The position numbers and the translations under genes are program-made. From Aphrocallistes beatrix (lineage: Eukaryota; Porifera; Hexactinellida; Sceptrulophora; Aphrocallistidae), in the NCBI GenBank assembly GCA_963281255.1, contig OY725506.1, positions 1,345,001 to 1,409,000 on the forward strand: 64,000 bases of DNA, read 5' to 3'. The number at the start of each line of letters is the position of its first letter. Position 1 is the stretch's first letter. Positions 10,060 to 21,581 of this stretch are shown here, in pieces. A model generated the notes under the pieces. The model had not been told where the DNA came from and did not search any database. It saw nothing but the letters and a program-made list of their open reading frames with translations.

Positions 10060-12310
10060 TCTATTTTTATTTAACATCGTAATCTGCATTTCTAATGCAT
10101 GAATTTTTGATAGTACAACAATAGGAAGGCCTTAATCCAAAAAATCTGAAAATCTTAATTGGTATGGTCTATCATTCACCAGTTGCTATGGAAGCAAAAA
10201 ATTGAATGTTTAACACTTGCATGCCCATAGCGAAAGTGAAAGTAAATTGAAAGTGAACTGAAAGTGAAAATGAAAATGGGGTCATTTCTATTTATACCTT
10301 TGACCCCAAAGGCATTGCAGGGTTAATTAATTAATTAAGTCATAACTCATGAAGTATGGATGCGAAGTTCGCAGCACTTTCAACACAACGAAAACTGAGC
10401 ATGGTATTAATTAACCCTACTTTGGCTAGGAATGTTGAATTGAAAGTGAATTGAAATTGAAAATGAAAGTGGGGTTTCTTCTATTTATACCTTTGACCCC
10501 ACGTCAAATTAGGGTTAATTTTAAGGTTAACAAATAGAAGTTTCCTATATGAGGAGATATTAATCCCCAATTTGTAAGAGAGATATTTCAGTGATGTAGT
10601 ATTACACTTTTTCAATTAATAGCACACAGCATTCCAGGTTAGCTGATAGTGAGCCAGCAAACTTGGTTAATTTCTCTATATTTCTACAAATACTATTGAG
10701 AAAGTGAGCATGTTATAAACGACTGTAAAATACTTTTATCTCAATTTATAATAACTGCTTTCACTTAAGTAAACATCAGAAATGTCGCTAAAATAGATTG
10801 CTAGTTGTGTATATTCAATTATAATGCTAAAACGATCATGTAAATTCTCACGAAAATGCTAGCATTTAACAAATATTTCCTTGACTAAATGGTTGACCTT
10901 AACTACTGTTTGAAAATGATCCATCTGTTTTCTGTTAAATTATGTACTGTACTTCGATCATTAAAGCAATATCCCGAAAATTTAAATCCAACAATTACTA
11001 TCTTTATAGACAAAAGTGTCTGTTTTTAGAATTAGAGCGGCCAAGAATATCTCTTGATCTATTCCCCAAGTTCCAGTTTGATTCATTTTGTTTATAGCTA
11101 AATCGATTCATAACGTGTGCAGAACAAATATGAATTACAATGTTCAGAGGTGGTACTATTATTAGTAGATGAAGATGTGCATACTATGAATGTAATCCCA
11201 ACAAATATTGAGATAATTTTCCAAGTTATATTTGTAGAAACTGTTGCAAACAGTGTATCATTGCCCAGCTAAAGTCAATTTCGATCTGATTCGGCACTAT
11301 CTGTTTGTTAATTACCTTTCTCACATCATACAGCCACTGATTAAGAAAGTGTGAAATCTCTACATTGTTTGTTCATTAGATAATGAAAGATTGAATAGTG
11401 TAAATAATCCAGAAATTGGTCAGATCACTCGACCAATTTTTGATTTTTCAGAAAAGTGAAAGTTGAATTCATATTACGACGTAGTTAATGACGCTGCACA
11501 TTTATACAACGATCGTTGTCATTATCTTAGATACCTGTCAGAAAATAACCAAATATTGTGGCAGGAAGATAATCTAAAAGAGTAATATTTAAGTAAATCG
11601 AAAATATTTACATTGTTTTTGTTGATGGTTTAAAATAGTATACGTTAATGAAATAAATATTATGAATGCTTTTTAATTAAACAAGTAGAAATATAAGAGA
11701 GATTAACCAAGTTTGCTGGCTCACTATCAGCTAACCTGGCATGCTGTGTGCTATTAATTGAAAAAGGGTAATACTACATCACTGAAATATCCCTCCTACA
11801 AATTTGGGATCGATATCTCCTCATATAGGAAACTTATAGTTGTTATACCATGCTCAGTTTTCGTTGTTGAAAGTGCGGCTAACTTCACATCCATTCAAAA
11901 AGTATAGATCTTAGACATTAAGAAAATATACCATTCAATCCTCAAGATATTACTTCCTATATGATAATAATACTGTTCACGTGTTTGTTTTCAATATTCT
12001 CTGAGTTATCTACGATTTTGTCACATCTCATTACTTCTAAAATCCTAGATAACTCAGAGAATATTGAAAATAAAGCCCTGGACAGTATTGATATCATATA
12101 GGAAGTAATAGCTTGCGGAATGAATGGTATAATTTCTTAATTAATGTCTACGATCTATACCTTTTGAGTTATGACTTGAATATTCATGTTTGCTTCCATA
12201 GCAACTGAGGAATGCATAGACATTAATTAATATTTTCATTTTTTGGATTAAGGGATTCCTATTGTTGCCCTATTAAAAAATCAAGCATTAGAATTGCAGA
12301 TAACGATGTT
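10060..12310. repeat. Inverted-repeat spacer between P450 copy 2 and its inverted pseudogene
   Basis: Left arm about 10060-10690 and right arm about 11660-12310 are inverted copies (for example TTAGCTGATAGTGAGCCAGC on the left and its complement near 11725). The roughly 970-bp centre is AT-rich and non-coding. Homology runs on outward through the P450 3' flank into the P450 coding text on both sides, so the whole is one large inverted duplication. Arms include the family B text 'gttgctatgg'. No gene was found. Confidence 0.8.
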
Positions 12311-12365
12311 TAAAATGATCTAGAACAATAAATAATACTGTTTATAAGAACCTATCTATTTATGT

Positions 12366-13101
12366 CTCCTCAAAAGGAAAGGAAGTTCCAAGCCTTTTCA
12401 GATGCACCCTAGCTTTCCTACAGAGATGAGCAGTGGCCAGCTGCATCTCAGCCTCTGCTATCCTCCTACCAACACACATCCTAGGTCCGGTACCAAACGG
12501 TATATAAGAGAAGGGATCTATTTCGCTCCTTTTGTCCCATCTCTCTGGAATAAAATATTTTGGATTTTTCCAATAGCCTCATTCAGTTGTATATAGTATA
12601 CATTATAAATTACTGAAATATTTTTCGGCATTTCGACACCTCATAATTGACCAGCTTCCTTCAGGTTTCTGACCCAACCTATGGCAGAAGGTGTCACTCG
12701 CATAGATTCCTTCATGCACATCTTCATATAGTGCAGCTTGTTGAAGTGATCCACTGTTATAACAGGACTGTCTCCTATCACTGACATCACCTCTTCATAC
12801 AGTTTATCTTGAACTCGAGGGTTCTTTGATAGATTGTACCATAGCCACTGAGTAGTTATGGGTGTAGTGTCCACTGCTGCTCCCAGGAAGTCGACGAATG
12901 TGGTAACAATGTCAATGTCATCGAAATCTGTTTGACTTTGTTAATACTCGAGGAAAGCACCTTCGTTATTCACATCTTTAGTAGTTGAAATACTTTCCAT
13001 GAGATTTTGACGCGTAAAATCGTTCAAATTTTGATAACGAGGATTTTGCCATTTACGACTTCCAAAGTTACTATTGACAAAAGAGTCATATTTCAATTTT
13101 T
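12366..13101 (-). pseudogene. Truncated inverted mitochondrial-clan P450
   Basis: Minus-strand P450 remnant covering KYDSFV, SFGSRKWQNPRY, LNDFTRQNLMESIS, the I-helix (AAVDTTPIT), ESMR and part of the C-terminus. Breaks include TAA replacing a Leu codon after FLEY, a stop after EAGQL, loss of the segment between DRIDLW and the F-G region, and deletion of the last heme-side codons near 12405. The 5' end is replaced by unrelated text at about 13101. It matches the pseudogene at 17663 in architecture, so the two descend from one inverted copy that was then duplicated. Confidence 0.85.
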
Positions 13102-14094
13102 TAAAGAAATGTTTTTCGTTGACACCACGCAAAGTAGGAATTGCTACATTAACAAGTTTTAATTTGCAAATTATTTGGATTGTGCTGAAGACTGAATTCA
13201 TAGATACGGATTCGTGCCATTTCGTCTAGTTTCTAGTCACACGATCCGATTATGAATGCTGCAAGTATAAATTGGTGTTACATATCTCAATTTGGGTTTT
13301 CTTATTCCTAATATCCAATGTTATCAAGTAACACCGTGTTGTGTATCCCTTTGTTGTCACATATATCACCTATCCCAATCTGGCGTATAGATACAATACA
13401 ATGTGAGGATTTCTCATTCTGGCAGCATCGCACATGTAATACAGGTGTTACATGTATCTCCTATCGAAGAGCGGTAAAGGGGGAAGAAATATATTGGGTA
13501 TGCGCATCTTGTTTAAAAGTGATGGATTTCTGAACCTTTGGAAAGTATGCGATTGTCATTAAATGTATCTGCTGGACATACATCTTCGTCGCCTAGTTTG
13601 CATTCTACATTCGAATTTCATCAAGACCAAGTCAATGAGAATGATATACTTCAATTAATAATATATTAAATAGTACGAATGAAATCAGCTGCATTTCGAA
13701 TATGCCGTTTTGGTGTGTGACTGTTTTGATCTGCGCCCATTTCGTCCTCTAATAGTTAATACGTAGTGCCCATTTCGCCTACTGAATGGAGAGCATTGTT
13801 TAACACATTTGTTTCAACATTGTGTCATCGCGGAATTCAGCGGTGTTTTAGGTCAAAATTCTGTAAGAACAAAGCGAAAATAGAATTAATATTACACCAA
13901 ATAAGCTGATTAGCAAAATGAATAATTCTTGAAAGCATTAAGATTTGTTAAGTAAACAATGGATTAGTAGGCAAAACACTAATTCATACCTACCAAACTA
14001 TGTGAATAGGCGTAGATTATATACATATAGATCTATTGGGTTTTATTATGGATTGGTTTTATGACTTGCTCTGTTTCACGTAACTCATTCACAG

Positions 14095-15555
14095 ATGTCA
14101 TATCGTATCTTTGGGATCGGTTCTCTACCTCGTATTCGCAACCTCAACACAGGTAATCTTCATAGAAATTCATCGCCAAAGGTTCAACATCTCAATGATC
14201 TCCCTAGTGCGAAGAAATTCCTCGGTCTTGTTGATTGGGAATTGATAACATACCCACCTACTAAACGCCATATCTTATTAAATGTGAGGGCAAAGAAATT
14301 TGGTGACATGTATGTACTTCAGCCCTTTCTCTTCAGCGGAAAAATTTTAGTCGTAAACACTCCTGCCTTGGTGAAGGAGATGTCATCTAAAGAAGGAATC
14401 ATGCCCGAAAGAGGAGTTCTAGGATTTGAAGTTTTAAAGAAAATCAGAAAAGAAGCTAACCTGAAAGCTGGAGTAATTTTCTCAGATGGTCCTGAATGGA
14501 AACGATTCAGAGAGCCAGTTTCAAAGCGACTTCTTCGCCCCAAATCCCTATCCCATTACATACCTGAGTTTAGTAACATAGCGAGGGAGGCTGTCAATGA
14601 CATAATTAGAATAAATCAAAAAGATGATTTGAAATATGACTCCATCGTCGACAGGATTGATCTATGGACTTTGAGTTCATTCTATTATTTCATGTTTCAC
14701 AGGTACTTAGCCAACAGCTCGGAAATGGATAAGTACATTCAAACCATAAAATTCATTATAAGTAGCTTTGGGAGTCTTAAATGGGAAAATCCTCGTTATC
14801 GATTTTTTCCGAGTAAATATTGGGATGAAGTAGTGGAGAATTATCAAATTTTGAACGATTTTACGCGTCAAAATCTCATGGAAAGTATTTCAACTACTAA
14901 AGATGTGAATAACGAAGGTGCTTTCCTCGAGTATTTACAAAGTCAAACAGATTTCGATGACATTGACATTGTTACCACATTCGTCGACTTCCTGGGAGCA
15001 GCAGTGGACACTACATCCATAACTACTCAGTGGCTATGGTACAATCTATCAAAGAACCCTCGAGTTCAAGATAAACTGTATGAAGAGGTTATGTCAGTGA
15101 TAGGTGACAGTCCTGTTATAACAGTGGATCACTTCAACAAGCTGCACTATATGAAGATGTGCATGAAGGAATCTATGCGAGTAACGCCTTCTGTCACAGG
15201 TTGGGTCAGAAACCTGAGAGAAGCTGGTCAATTAGGAGGTGTCGAAATGCCGAAAAATATTCCAGTAATTGGTAATGTATCCTACATACAACTGAATGAG
15301 CGCTATTGGAAAAATCCGAAAGACTTTATTCCAGAGAGATGGGAAAAAAGGAGCGAAATAGATCCCTTCTCTTATATCCCGTTTGGTACCGGACCTAGGA
15401 TGTGTGTTGGTAGGAGGATAGCAGAGGCTGAGATGCAGCTGGCCACTGCTCATCTCTGTAGGAAAGCTAGGGTGCATCTGAAACGAGAACCAGATCCTGT
15501 CCTAAAGACGTTGGTCCACCCCAAAGGCTTGGAACTTTCTTTTGAGGAGAGATAA
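14095..15555 (+). CDS. Mitochondrial-clan cytochrome P450, array copy 3
   Basis: 486 residues, intronless and complete: basic presequence-like N-terminus, GPEWKRF (about 132-138), GAAVDTTSIT (301-310), ESMR (359-362), PERW (413-416) and Cys437 in PFGTGPRMCVG. The start is the first ATG in the frame. Copy-specific residues include LLNVRAKKF near residue 61, RINQKDD near 172, GWVRNL after ExxR and the tail DPVLKTLVHPKGL. The 3' flank keeps the AGGGTCCCATAAATATT block. It converges on the pseudogene at 17663. Likely a functional mitochondrial monooxygenase; the substrate cannot be read from the sequence. Confidence 0.92.
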   Translation: MSYRIFGIGSLPRIRNLNTGNLHRNSSPKVQHLNDLPSAKKFLGLVDWELITYPPTKRHILLNVRAKKFGDMYVLQPFLFSGKILVVNTPALVKEMSSKEGIMPERGVLGFEVLKKIRKEANLKAGVIFSDGPEWKRFREPVSKRLLRPKSLSHYIPEFSNIAREAVNDIIRINQKDDLKYDSIVDRIDLWTLSSFYYFMFHRYLANSSEMDKYIQTIKFIISSFGSLKWENPRYRFFPSKYWDEVVENYQILNDFTRQNLMESISTTKDVNNEGAFLEYLQSQTDFDDIDIVTTFVDFLGAAVDTTSITTQWLWYNLSKNPRVQDKLYEEVMSVIGDSPVITVDHFNKLHYMKMCMKESMRVTPSVTGWVRNLREAGQLGGVEMPKNIPVIGNVSYIQLNERYWKNPKDFIPERWEKRSEIDPFSYIPFGTGPRMCVGRRIAEAEMQLATAHLCRKARVHLKREPDPVLKTLVHPKGLELSFEER

Positions 15556-15639
15556 ATATATCTTTTTATAGGGTCCCATAAATATTATTTATTCTTTTTT
15601 TGTGTTGACCTTTTATAGTTCTAACCCATTTTTATTTAA

Positions 15640-17605
15640 CATCGTAATCTGCATTTCTAATGCATGAATTTTTGATAGTACAACAATAGGAAGGCCTTAA
15701 TCCGAAAATCTGAAAATCTTAATTGGTATCTTTATGCATTCACCAGTTGCTATGGAAGCAAAAAATTGAATGTTTAAGTCATGACTCATAAAGTATGGAT
15801 GTGAAGTTAACAGCACTTTCAACAACGAAAACTGAGCATGGTATTAACAACTAAGTTTCCTATATGAGGAGATATTAATCCCCAATTTGTAAGAGATATT
15901 TCAGTGATGTAGTATTACACTTTTTCAATTAATAGCACACAGCATTCCAGGTTAGCTGATAGTGAGCCAGCAAACTTGGTTAATTTCTCTATATTTCTAC
16001 AAATACTATTGAGAAAGTGAGCATGTTATAAACGACTATAAAATACTTTTATCTCAATTTATAATCACTGCTTTCACTTAAGTAAACATCAGAAATATCG
16101 CTAAAATAGATTGCTAGTAATTATAATGCTAAAACTATAATGTAAATTCTCACGAAAATGCTAGCATTTAACAAAATTTCCTTTGTAAATGGTTGACCTT
16201 AACTACTGTTTGAAAATGATCCATGTGTAACCTCAAATACACCCGTGTTTTCTTTTAAATTATGTACTGTACTTCGATCATTAAAGCAATAGAAAATTTA
16301 ATCCAGCAATTACTATCTTTATAGACAAAAGTGTCCGTTTTTAGAATTAGAGCGGCCAAGAATATCTCTTGATCTATTCCCCAAGTTCCAGTTTGATTCA
16401 TTTTGTTTATAGCTAATCGATTCATAACGTGTGCAGAACAAATATGAATTACAATGTTCAGAGTTGAGGTGGTACTATTATTAGTAGATGAAGATGTACT
16501 AGGAATGTAATCCCAACATAGTTATATTTGTAGAAACTGTTGCAAACAGTGTATCATTGCCCAGCTAAAGTCAATTTCGATCTGATTCGGCACTATCTGT
16601 TTGTTAATTACCTTTCTCACATCATACAGCCATTGATTAAGAAAGTGTGAAATCTCTACATTGTTTGTTCATTAGATAATGAAAGATTGAATAGTGTAAA
16701 TAATCCAGAAATTGGTCAGATCACTCGACCAATTTTTGATTTTTCAGAAAAGTGAAAGTTGATTTCATATTATGACGTAGTTAATGACGATGCACATATT
16801 ATACAACGATCGTTGTATTTATCTTAGATACCTGTCAGAAAATAACCAAATATTGTGGCAGGAAGATAATCCAAAAGAGTAATATTTAAGTAAATCGAAA
16901 ATATTTACATTGTTTTGTTGATGGTTTAAAATAGTATACGTTAATTAAATAAATATAAAGAATGCTTTTTAATTAAACAAGTAGAAATATAAGAGAGATT
17001 AACCAAGTTTGCTGGCTCACTATCAGCTAACCTGGCATGCTGTGTGCTATTAATTGAAAAAGGGTAATACTACATCACTGAAATATCTCTCCTGCAAATT
17101 TGGGATCGATATCTCCTCATATAGGAAACTTATAGTTGTTATACCATGCTCAGTTTTCGTTGTTGAAAGTGCTGCTAACTTCACTTCCATTGAAAAAGTA
17201 TAGATCTTGGACATTAAGAAAATATACCATTCAATCCTCAAGATATTACTTCCTATATGATAATAATACTGTTCACGTGTTTGTTTTCAATATTCTCTGA
17301 GTTATCTACGATTTTGTCACATCTCATTACTTCTAAAATCCTAGATAACTCAGAGAATATTGAAAATAAAGCCCTGGACAGTATTGATATCATATAGGAA
17401 GTAATAGCTTGCGGAATGAATGGTATAATTTCTTAATTAATGTCTACGATCTATACCTTTTGAGTTATGACTTGAATATTCATTTTTGCTTCCATAGCAA
17501 CTGAGGAATGCATAGACATTAATTAATATTTTCAGATTTTTTGGATTAAGGGATTCCTATTGTTGCCCTATTAAAAAATCAAGCATTAGAATTGCCGATA
17601 ACGAT
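15640..17605. repeat. Inverted-repeat spacer between P450 copy 3 and its inverted pseudogene
   Basis: Same structure as 10060-12310. Arms at about 15640-16010 and 16980-17605 are inverted copies around an AT-rich non-coding centre. The right part is nearly identical to 11660-12310. Within 17230-17400 there is a smaller perfect-looking inverted pair around TTCAATATTCTCTGAGTTAT. No gene was found. Confidence 0.8.
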
Positions 17606-17662
17606 GTTTAAAATGATCTAGAACAATAAATAATGCTGTTTATAAGAACCTATGAAAATATC

Positions 17663-18434
17663 TATTTATGACTCCTCAAAAGGAAAGGAAGTTCCAAGCC
17701 TTTGGGGTGGACCAACGTCTGCAGAGAAGGATCTGGTTCTCGTTTCAGATGCACCCTAGCTTTCCTACAGAGATGAGCAGTGGCCAGCTGCATCTCACCC
17801 TCTGCTATCCTCCTACCAACACACATCCTAGGTCCGGTACCAAAGGGGATATAAGAGAAGGGATCTATTTCGCTCCTTTTTTCCCATCTCTCTGGAATAA
17901 AGTCTTTTGGATTTTTCCAATAGCGCTCATTCAGTTGTATGTAGGATACATTACCAACAACTGGAACATTTTTCGGCATTTCGACACCTCCTAATTGACC
18001 AGCTTCTCTCAGGTTTCTGATCCAACCTATGATAGAAGGTGTCACTCGCATAGATTCCTTCATGCACATCTTCATATAGTGCAGCTTGTTGAAGTGATCC
18101 ACTGTTATAACAGGGCTGTCTCCTATCACTGACATCACCTCTTCATACAGTTTATCTTGAACTCGAGGGTTCTTTGATAGATTGTACCATAGCCACTGAG
18201 TAGTTACGGATGTAGTGTCCACTGCTGCTCCCAGGAAGTCGACGAATGTGGTAACAATGTCAATGTCTTCGAAATCTGTTTGACCTTGTAAATACTCGAG
18301 GAAAGCACCTTCGTTATTCACATCTTTAGTGGTTGAAATACTTACCAAGAGATTTCACGCGTAAAATCGTTCAATTTTTTCAATTTATGACTCTCAGTGC
18401 TACTATTGACAAAAGAGTCATATTTCAAATTTTT
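17663..18434 (-). pseudogene. Truncated inverted mitochondrial-clan P450 with a long open C-terminal half
   Basis: The minus strand is open for 228 residues from MVSISTTKDV through the I-helix (GAAVDTTSVT), ESMR, GWIRNL, PERW and the complete heme loop with its cysteine, to DPSLQTLVHPKGLELPF, after which a frame change adds LLRSHK. The N-terminal 260 residues are missing except for KYDSFVNS and LNDFTR fragments near 18360-18430. It cannot make a whole P450, but about 680 bp is antisense to the four intact genes with few differences. It could be transcribed as antisense RNA or a short protein; neither is shown. Confidence 0.85.
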
Positions 18435-18612
18435 AAAGAAATGTTTTTCGTTGACACAACGCAAAGTAGGAATTGCTACATTAACAAGTTTTAATTTGCA
18501 AATTATTTGGATTGTGCTGAAGACTGAATTCATAGATACGGATTCGTGCCATTTCGTCTAGTTTCTAGTCACACGATCCGATTATGAATGCTACAAGTAT
18601 AAATTGGTGTTA

Positions 18613-19707
18613 CCATGGCCTACTTAATATACGGCTATATATGTCACCGAGAAAGCCATTAAACGAAGAGGCCAGCTTTAACAAAGTCAAAATTTAATTA
18701 GGCCGATAAATCAAAAACCGCTTCCGATAGACATTTGATATCTATTATTACCATATACAAACATTATATCAGAGTATCCAATTCCGCTGTCAAAAATTTG
18801 AATTGTAATCATGTGATTTCGCAATAGGCTCTTTTTAGAGCTGAAAATGTTGCTGTTCCAGCTCATTAAACATCATTATCTGCATTTCTAATGCTTGATT
18901 TTTTGATAGAGCAACAATAGGAAGACCTCAAGCCAAAAAATCTGAAAATTTAGTTGGAATGTCTATGCATTCCTCAGTTGCTATGGAAACAAAAATTACA
19001 TGTTTATGCCATAACTCGAAAAGTATAGATCGTAGGCACTAAGAAATTATACCATTTAATCCGTAATCTATTACTTCCTATATGAGAATAATACTATTCA
19101 CATGTCTATTTTCAATAAGTTCTAAGTTATCTAGGATTTTGTCACATCTCAATACTTCCCTATATAGTGATAAATCCTAGATAACTCTTGCTGTAGAGCT
19201 TATTGAAAATAGACATGTGAATAGTATTATTCTTAAATAGGAAGTAATAGCTTATGGATTAAATGGTATCATTTCTTAGTGTCTATGATCTATACTTTTC
19301 GAGTTATGGCTTGAACATGCAATTTTTTGTTTCCATAGCAACTGAGGAATGCATAGACATTCCAACTAAAATTTTCAGATTTTTGGTTTGAGGTCTTCCT
19401 ATTGTTGCTCTATCAAAAAATCAAGCATTAGAAATGCAGATAATGATGTTTAATATGAGCTGGAACAGCAACATTTTCCGCTCTAAAAAGAGCCCATTGC
19501 GCAATCACATGATTACATCTAAAATTTTTGACAGCGGAATATATACTCTGATATAATGTTTGTATATGGTAATAATAGATATCAAATGTCTATCGGAAGC
19601 GGTTTTTGATTTATCGGTCTAATTAAATTTTGACTTTGTTAAAACTGGCCTCTTCGTTTAATGGCTTTCTCGGTGACATATATAGCCGTATATAAAGTAG
19701 GCCATGG
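18613..19707. mobile_element. Foldback element, family B, copy 2
   Basis: A nearly complete palindrome of 1095 bp that begins CCATGGCCTACTT and ends with the complement AAGTAGGCCATGG. Arms of about 500 bp contain CACCGAGAAAGCCATTAAAC at the ends and 'cattcctcagttgctatgg' further in. Compared with units A and B, about 260 bp of unit sequence (13310-13570) is missing where it sits. It has no coding capacity. Confidence 0.8.
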
Positions 19708-19808
19708 CTGGAGCCGCTGGACATACATCTTCGTCGCCTAGTTTGCATTCTACATTCGAATTTCATCAAGACCAAGTCAATGAGAATGATATACTTCAAT
19801 TAATAATA

Positions 19809-21154
19809 CAGGGTGTCTCAAAATTATTGTGGGGTTGTGAAATACTCAATAACTTTAGAATTAATACACTTAGAATAACGTTCTATTTACCAATATAATC
19901 CCCTGACAATTCTATACATTTCTGAATGCGCATTGGCATCCCTAAATACAATCTTTCTAAAATATCAAGGTCGATTGATGCCCAAGCATTTTCTAGCATT
20001 TTTTCCAAATCATCAACGTTGACAGCAGGCTTCATCCTGTCAATCTTATCCTGAACGATTGACCAAATATTCTCAATTGGATTGAGATCCGGAGAGTTGC
20101 CTGGCCACTTCTGTTTCTCCCAGAACCCAGGTAAGTTCTGTCTGCACCAATCTTGAGTCCTTCTAGCTGTGTGAGCCGGAGCTCCATCCTGCATAAAAAT
20201 TGCCTTGGACATGTCTGGTATCATTTTCCTTTCTAATATCCCTCCGATTTCATCTGTTCTACGCAACGCATGAATACATGGCCCTTCTAGAATCTCGTCT
20301 ACATAATATTTCGCATTTATTGTCTGTTTTTGAGGCAATATATGGAGTGTAGAAAGCGCTTGATAGCTCACCATGCCCCAAACCATCACTTTTGCGGGAA
20401 ATTTAACAGTTTGGCGGGGAGCTACTTGTGCATTGTCTTTTGCCCATATTCGATCGTTCTGTGCATTCGATGGGTGAAATAACTCATAGGGAGACTCGTC
20501 TGACCAGAGTATGCGTTTCCAATCGTCAACTGTCCAATTCACCTTATCCATGCAGAAGGTTAGCCTGTTTTTCTTATGAAATTCTGTTAGTTTGGGGGTT
20601 TTTGGTCTTTTATAAGGGTGAACTTTTAAATCCTTGGTCAAATACCGGTATACCGTGTCTTTTGAAACAGCATTTCCCATGTTTGTAAGTTTCTTAGCCA
20701 TAGATCTTGTAGACTTGTGTCTTTTACCCAATGATTTCGCGATAACAATTTTGGAGACTCTGGATAACTTTTTCGGACGTCTAGCACCCCTCCTATGTTG
20801 TAGGCTCTTATGTGCTTTATGTTTGTACCACCATATTTGTATGGTTGAAACATCTTTCCCAAGAGAGAGAGCAACGTTTTTTTGTGTTTTTCCACTAAGC
20901 AGCATCCCAATAGCCCTGTTACGGACTTCAACTTTGTCCAATCGCACATTCATCTGCTAATAATTCGCCAATATTCTAAGCTAAACTCAAAATTGTAAAA
21001 ATAACTACAACTTTCTATGGAATAATTCAAAATATTCATTAACCAAGGTTAGCTTATAAAATTCGCAATAGTAAATTGAAGCTGTATTCAATTATACTTC
21101 TTATTCCATCATATTTGATCTAATACAACACCGCAATAATTTTGAGACACCCTG
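19809..21154 (-). mobile_element. Complete Tc1/mariner-type transposon (DD37E)
   Basis: 1346 bp, flanked by TA (19807-19808 and 21155-21156). Terminal inverted repeats of about 30 bp begin CAGGGTGTCTCAAAATTATT on both sides with a few mismatches further in. Units A and B carry the empty site AATAATATATTAAAT with a single TA, which proves the insertion. It contains one intact transposase gene on the minus strand. Confidence 0.93.
19883..20953 (-). CDS. Tc1/mariner-superfamily transposase
   Basis: 356 residues with a true ATG. The N-terminus has two helix-turn-helix blocks (about 1-50 and 60-115, including RRPKKLS, a GRPR-like hinge) that would bind the inverted repeats. The catalytic core has D in LWSDESPYELF (about 150), D in FMQDGAPAHT (about 253) and E in SPDLNPIENIW (about 291). 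Counting gives 37 residues between the second D and the E, so it is DD37E, not the DD34E of classic Tc1 or the DD34D of mariner. The frame is unbroken and lies inside intact inverted repeats, so it may be active. It cuts and pastes DNA into TA sites in the nucleus. Confidence 0.93.
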   Translation of the reverse strand: MNVRLDKVEVRNRAIGMLLSGKTQKNVALSLGKDVSTIQIWWYKHKAHKSLQHRRGARRPKKLSRVSKIVIAKSLGKRHKSTRSMAKKLTNMGNAVSKDTVYRYLTKDLKVHPYKRPKTPKLTEFHKKNRLTFCMDKVNWTVDDWKRILWSDESPYELFHPSNAQNDRIWAKDNAQVAPRQTVKFPAKVMVWGMVSYQALSTLHILPQKQTINAKYYVDEILEGPCIHALRRTDEIGGILERKMIPDMSKAIFMQDGAPAHTARRTQDWCRQNLPGFWEKQKWPGNSPDLNPIENIWSIVQDKIDRMKPAVNVDDLEKMLENAWASIDLDILERLYLGMPMRIQKCIELSGDYIGK

Positions 21155-21581
21155 TATATTAAATAGTACGAATGAAATCAGCATTTCGAATATGCCGTTT
21201 TGGTCTGTGGCTGTTTTGACCTGCGCCCATTTCGTCCTCTAATAGTTAATACGTAGTGCCCATTTCGCCTACTGAATGGAAAGGATTGTTTAATACATTT
21301 GTTTCAACATTGTGTCATCGCGGAATTCAGCGGTGTTTTAGGCCAAAATTCTGTAAGAACAAAGCGAAAATAGTTAATATAATACCAAATAAGCTGATTA
21401 GCAAAATGAATAATTCTTGAAAGCATTAAGATTTGTTAATTAAACAATTGATTAGTAGGCGAAACACGAATTTATACCTACCAAACTATATGAGTAGGCT
21501 TAGATTATATATACGTAAATATATTGGGTTTTCTTATGGATTGGTTTTTAACTTGTTCTGTTTCACGTAACTCATTCACAG

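Larger units (their letters stand above)
7526..13239 (+). repeat. P450 tandem unit A
   Basis: Segmental duplication unit that starts at ACGATCCGATTATGAATGC, which recurs at about 13241 and 18573. In order it holds a conserved upstream block, P450 copy 2, a 3' flank, an inverted-repeat spacer and an inverted P450 pseudogene. Unit B (13240-18571) repeats the same order with a few percent divergence and small indels. Gene-to-gene distances are 5614, 5577 and 7487 bp; the last is longer because of the foldback and Tc1-type insertions. Confidence 0.85.
13240..18571 (+). repeat. P450 tandem unit B
   Basis: Second full unit of the segmental array, with the same order of upstream block, P450 copy 3, inverted-repeat spacer and inverted pseudogene as unit A. 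It is slightly shorter, mainly through small losses in the spacer (for example the GAAAGTGAA-rich stretch at 10220-10500 is absent). Confidence 0.85.

Noticed and set aside
12402..12596. Frames such as MHPSFPTEMSSGQLHL that recur opposite every P450
   Set aside because: They are antisense shadows of the conserved P450 heme region; their recurrence follows P450 duplication.
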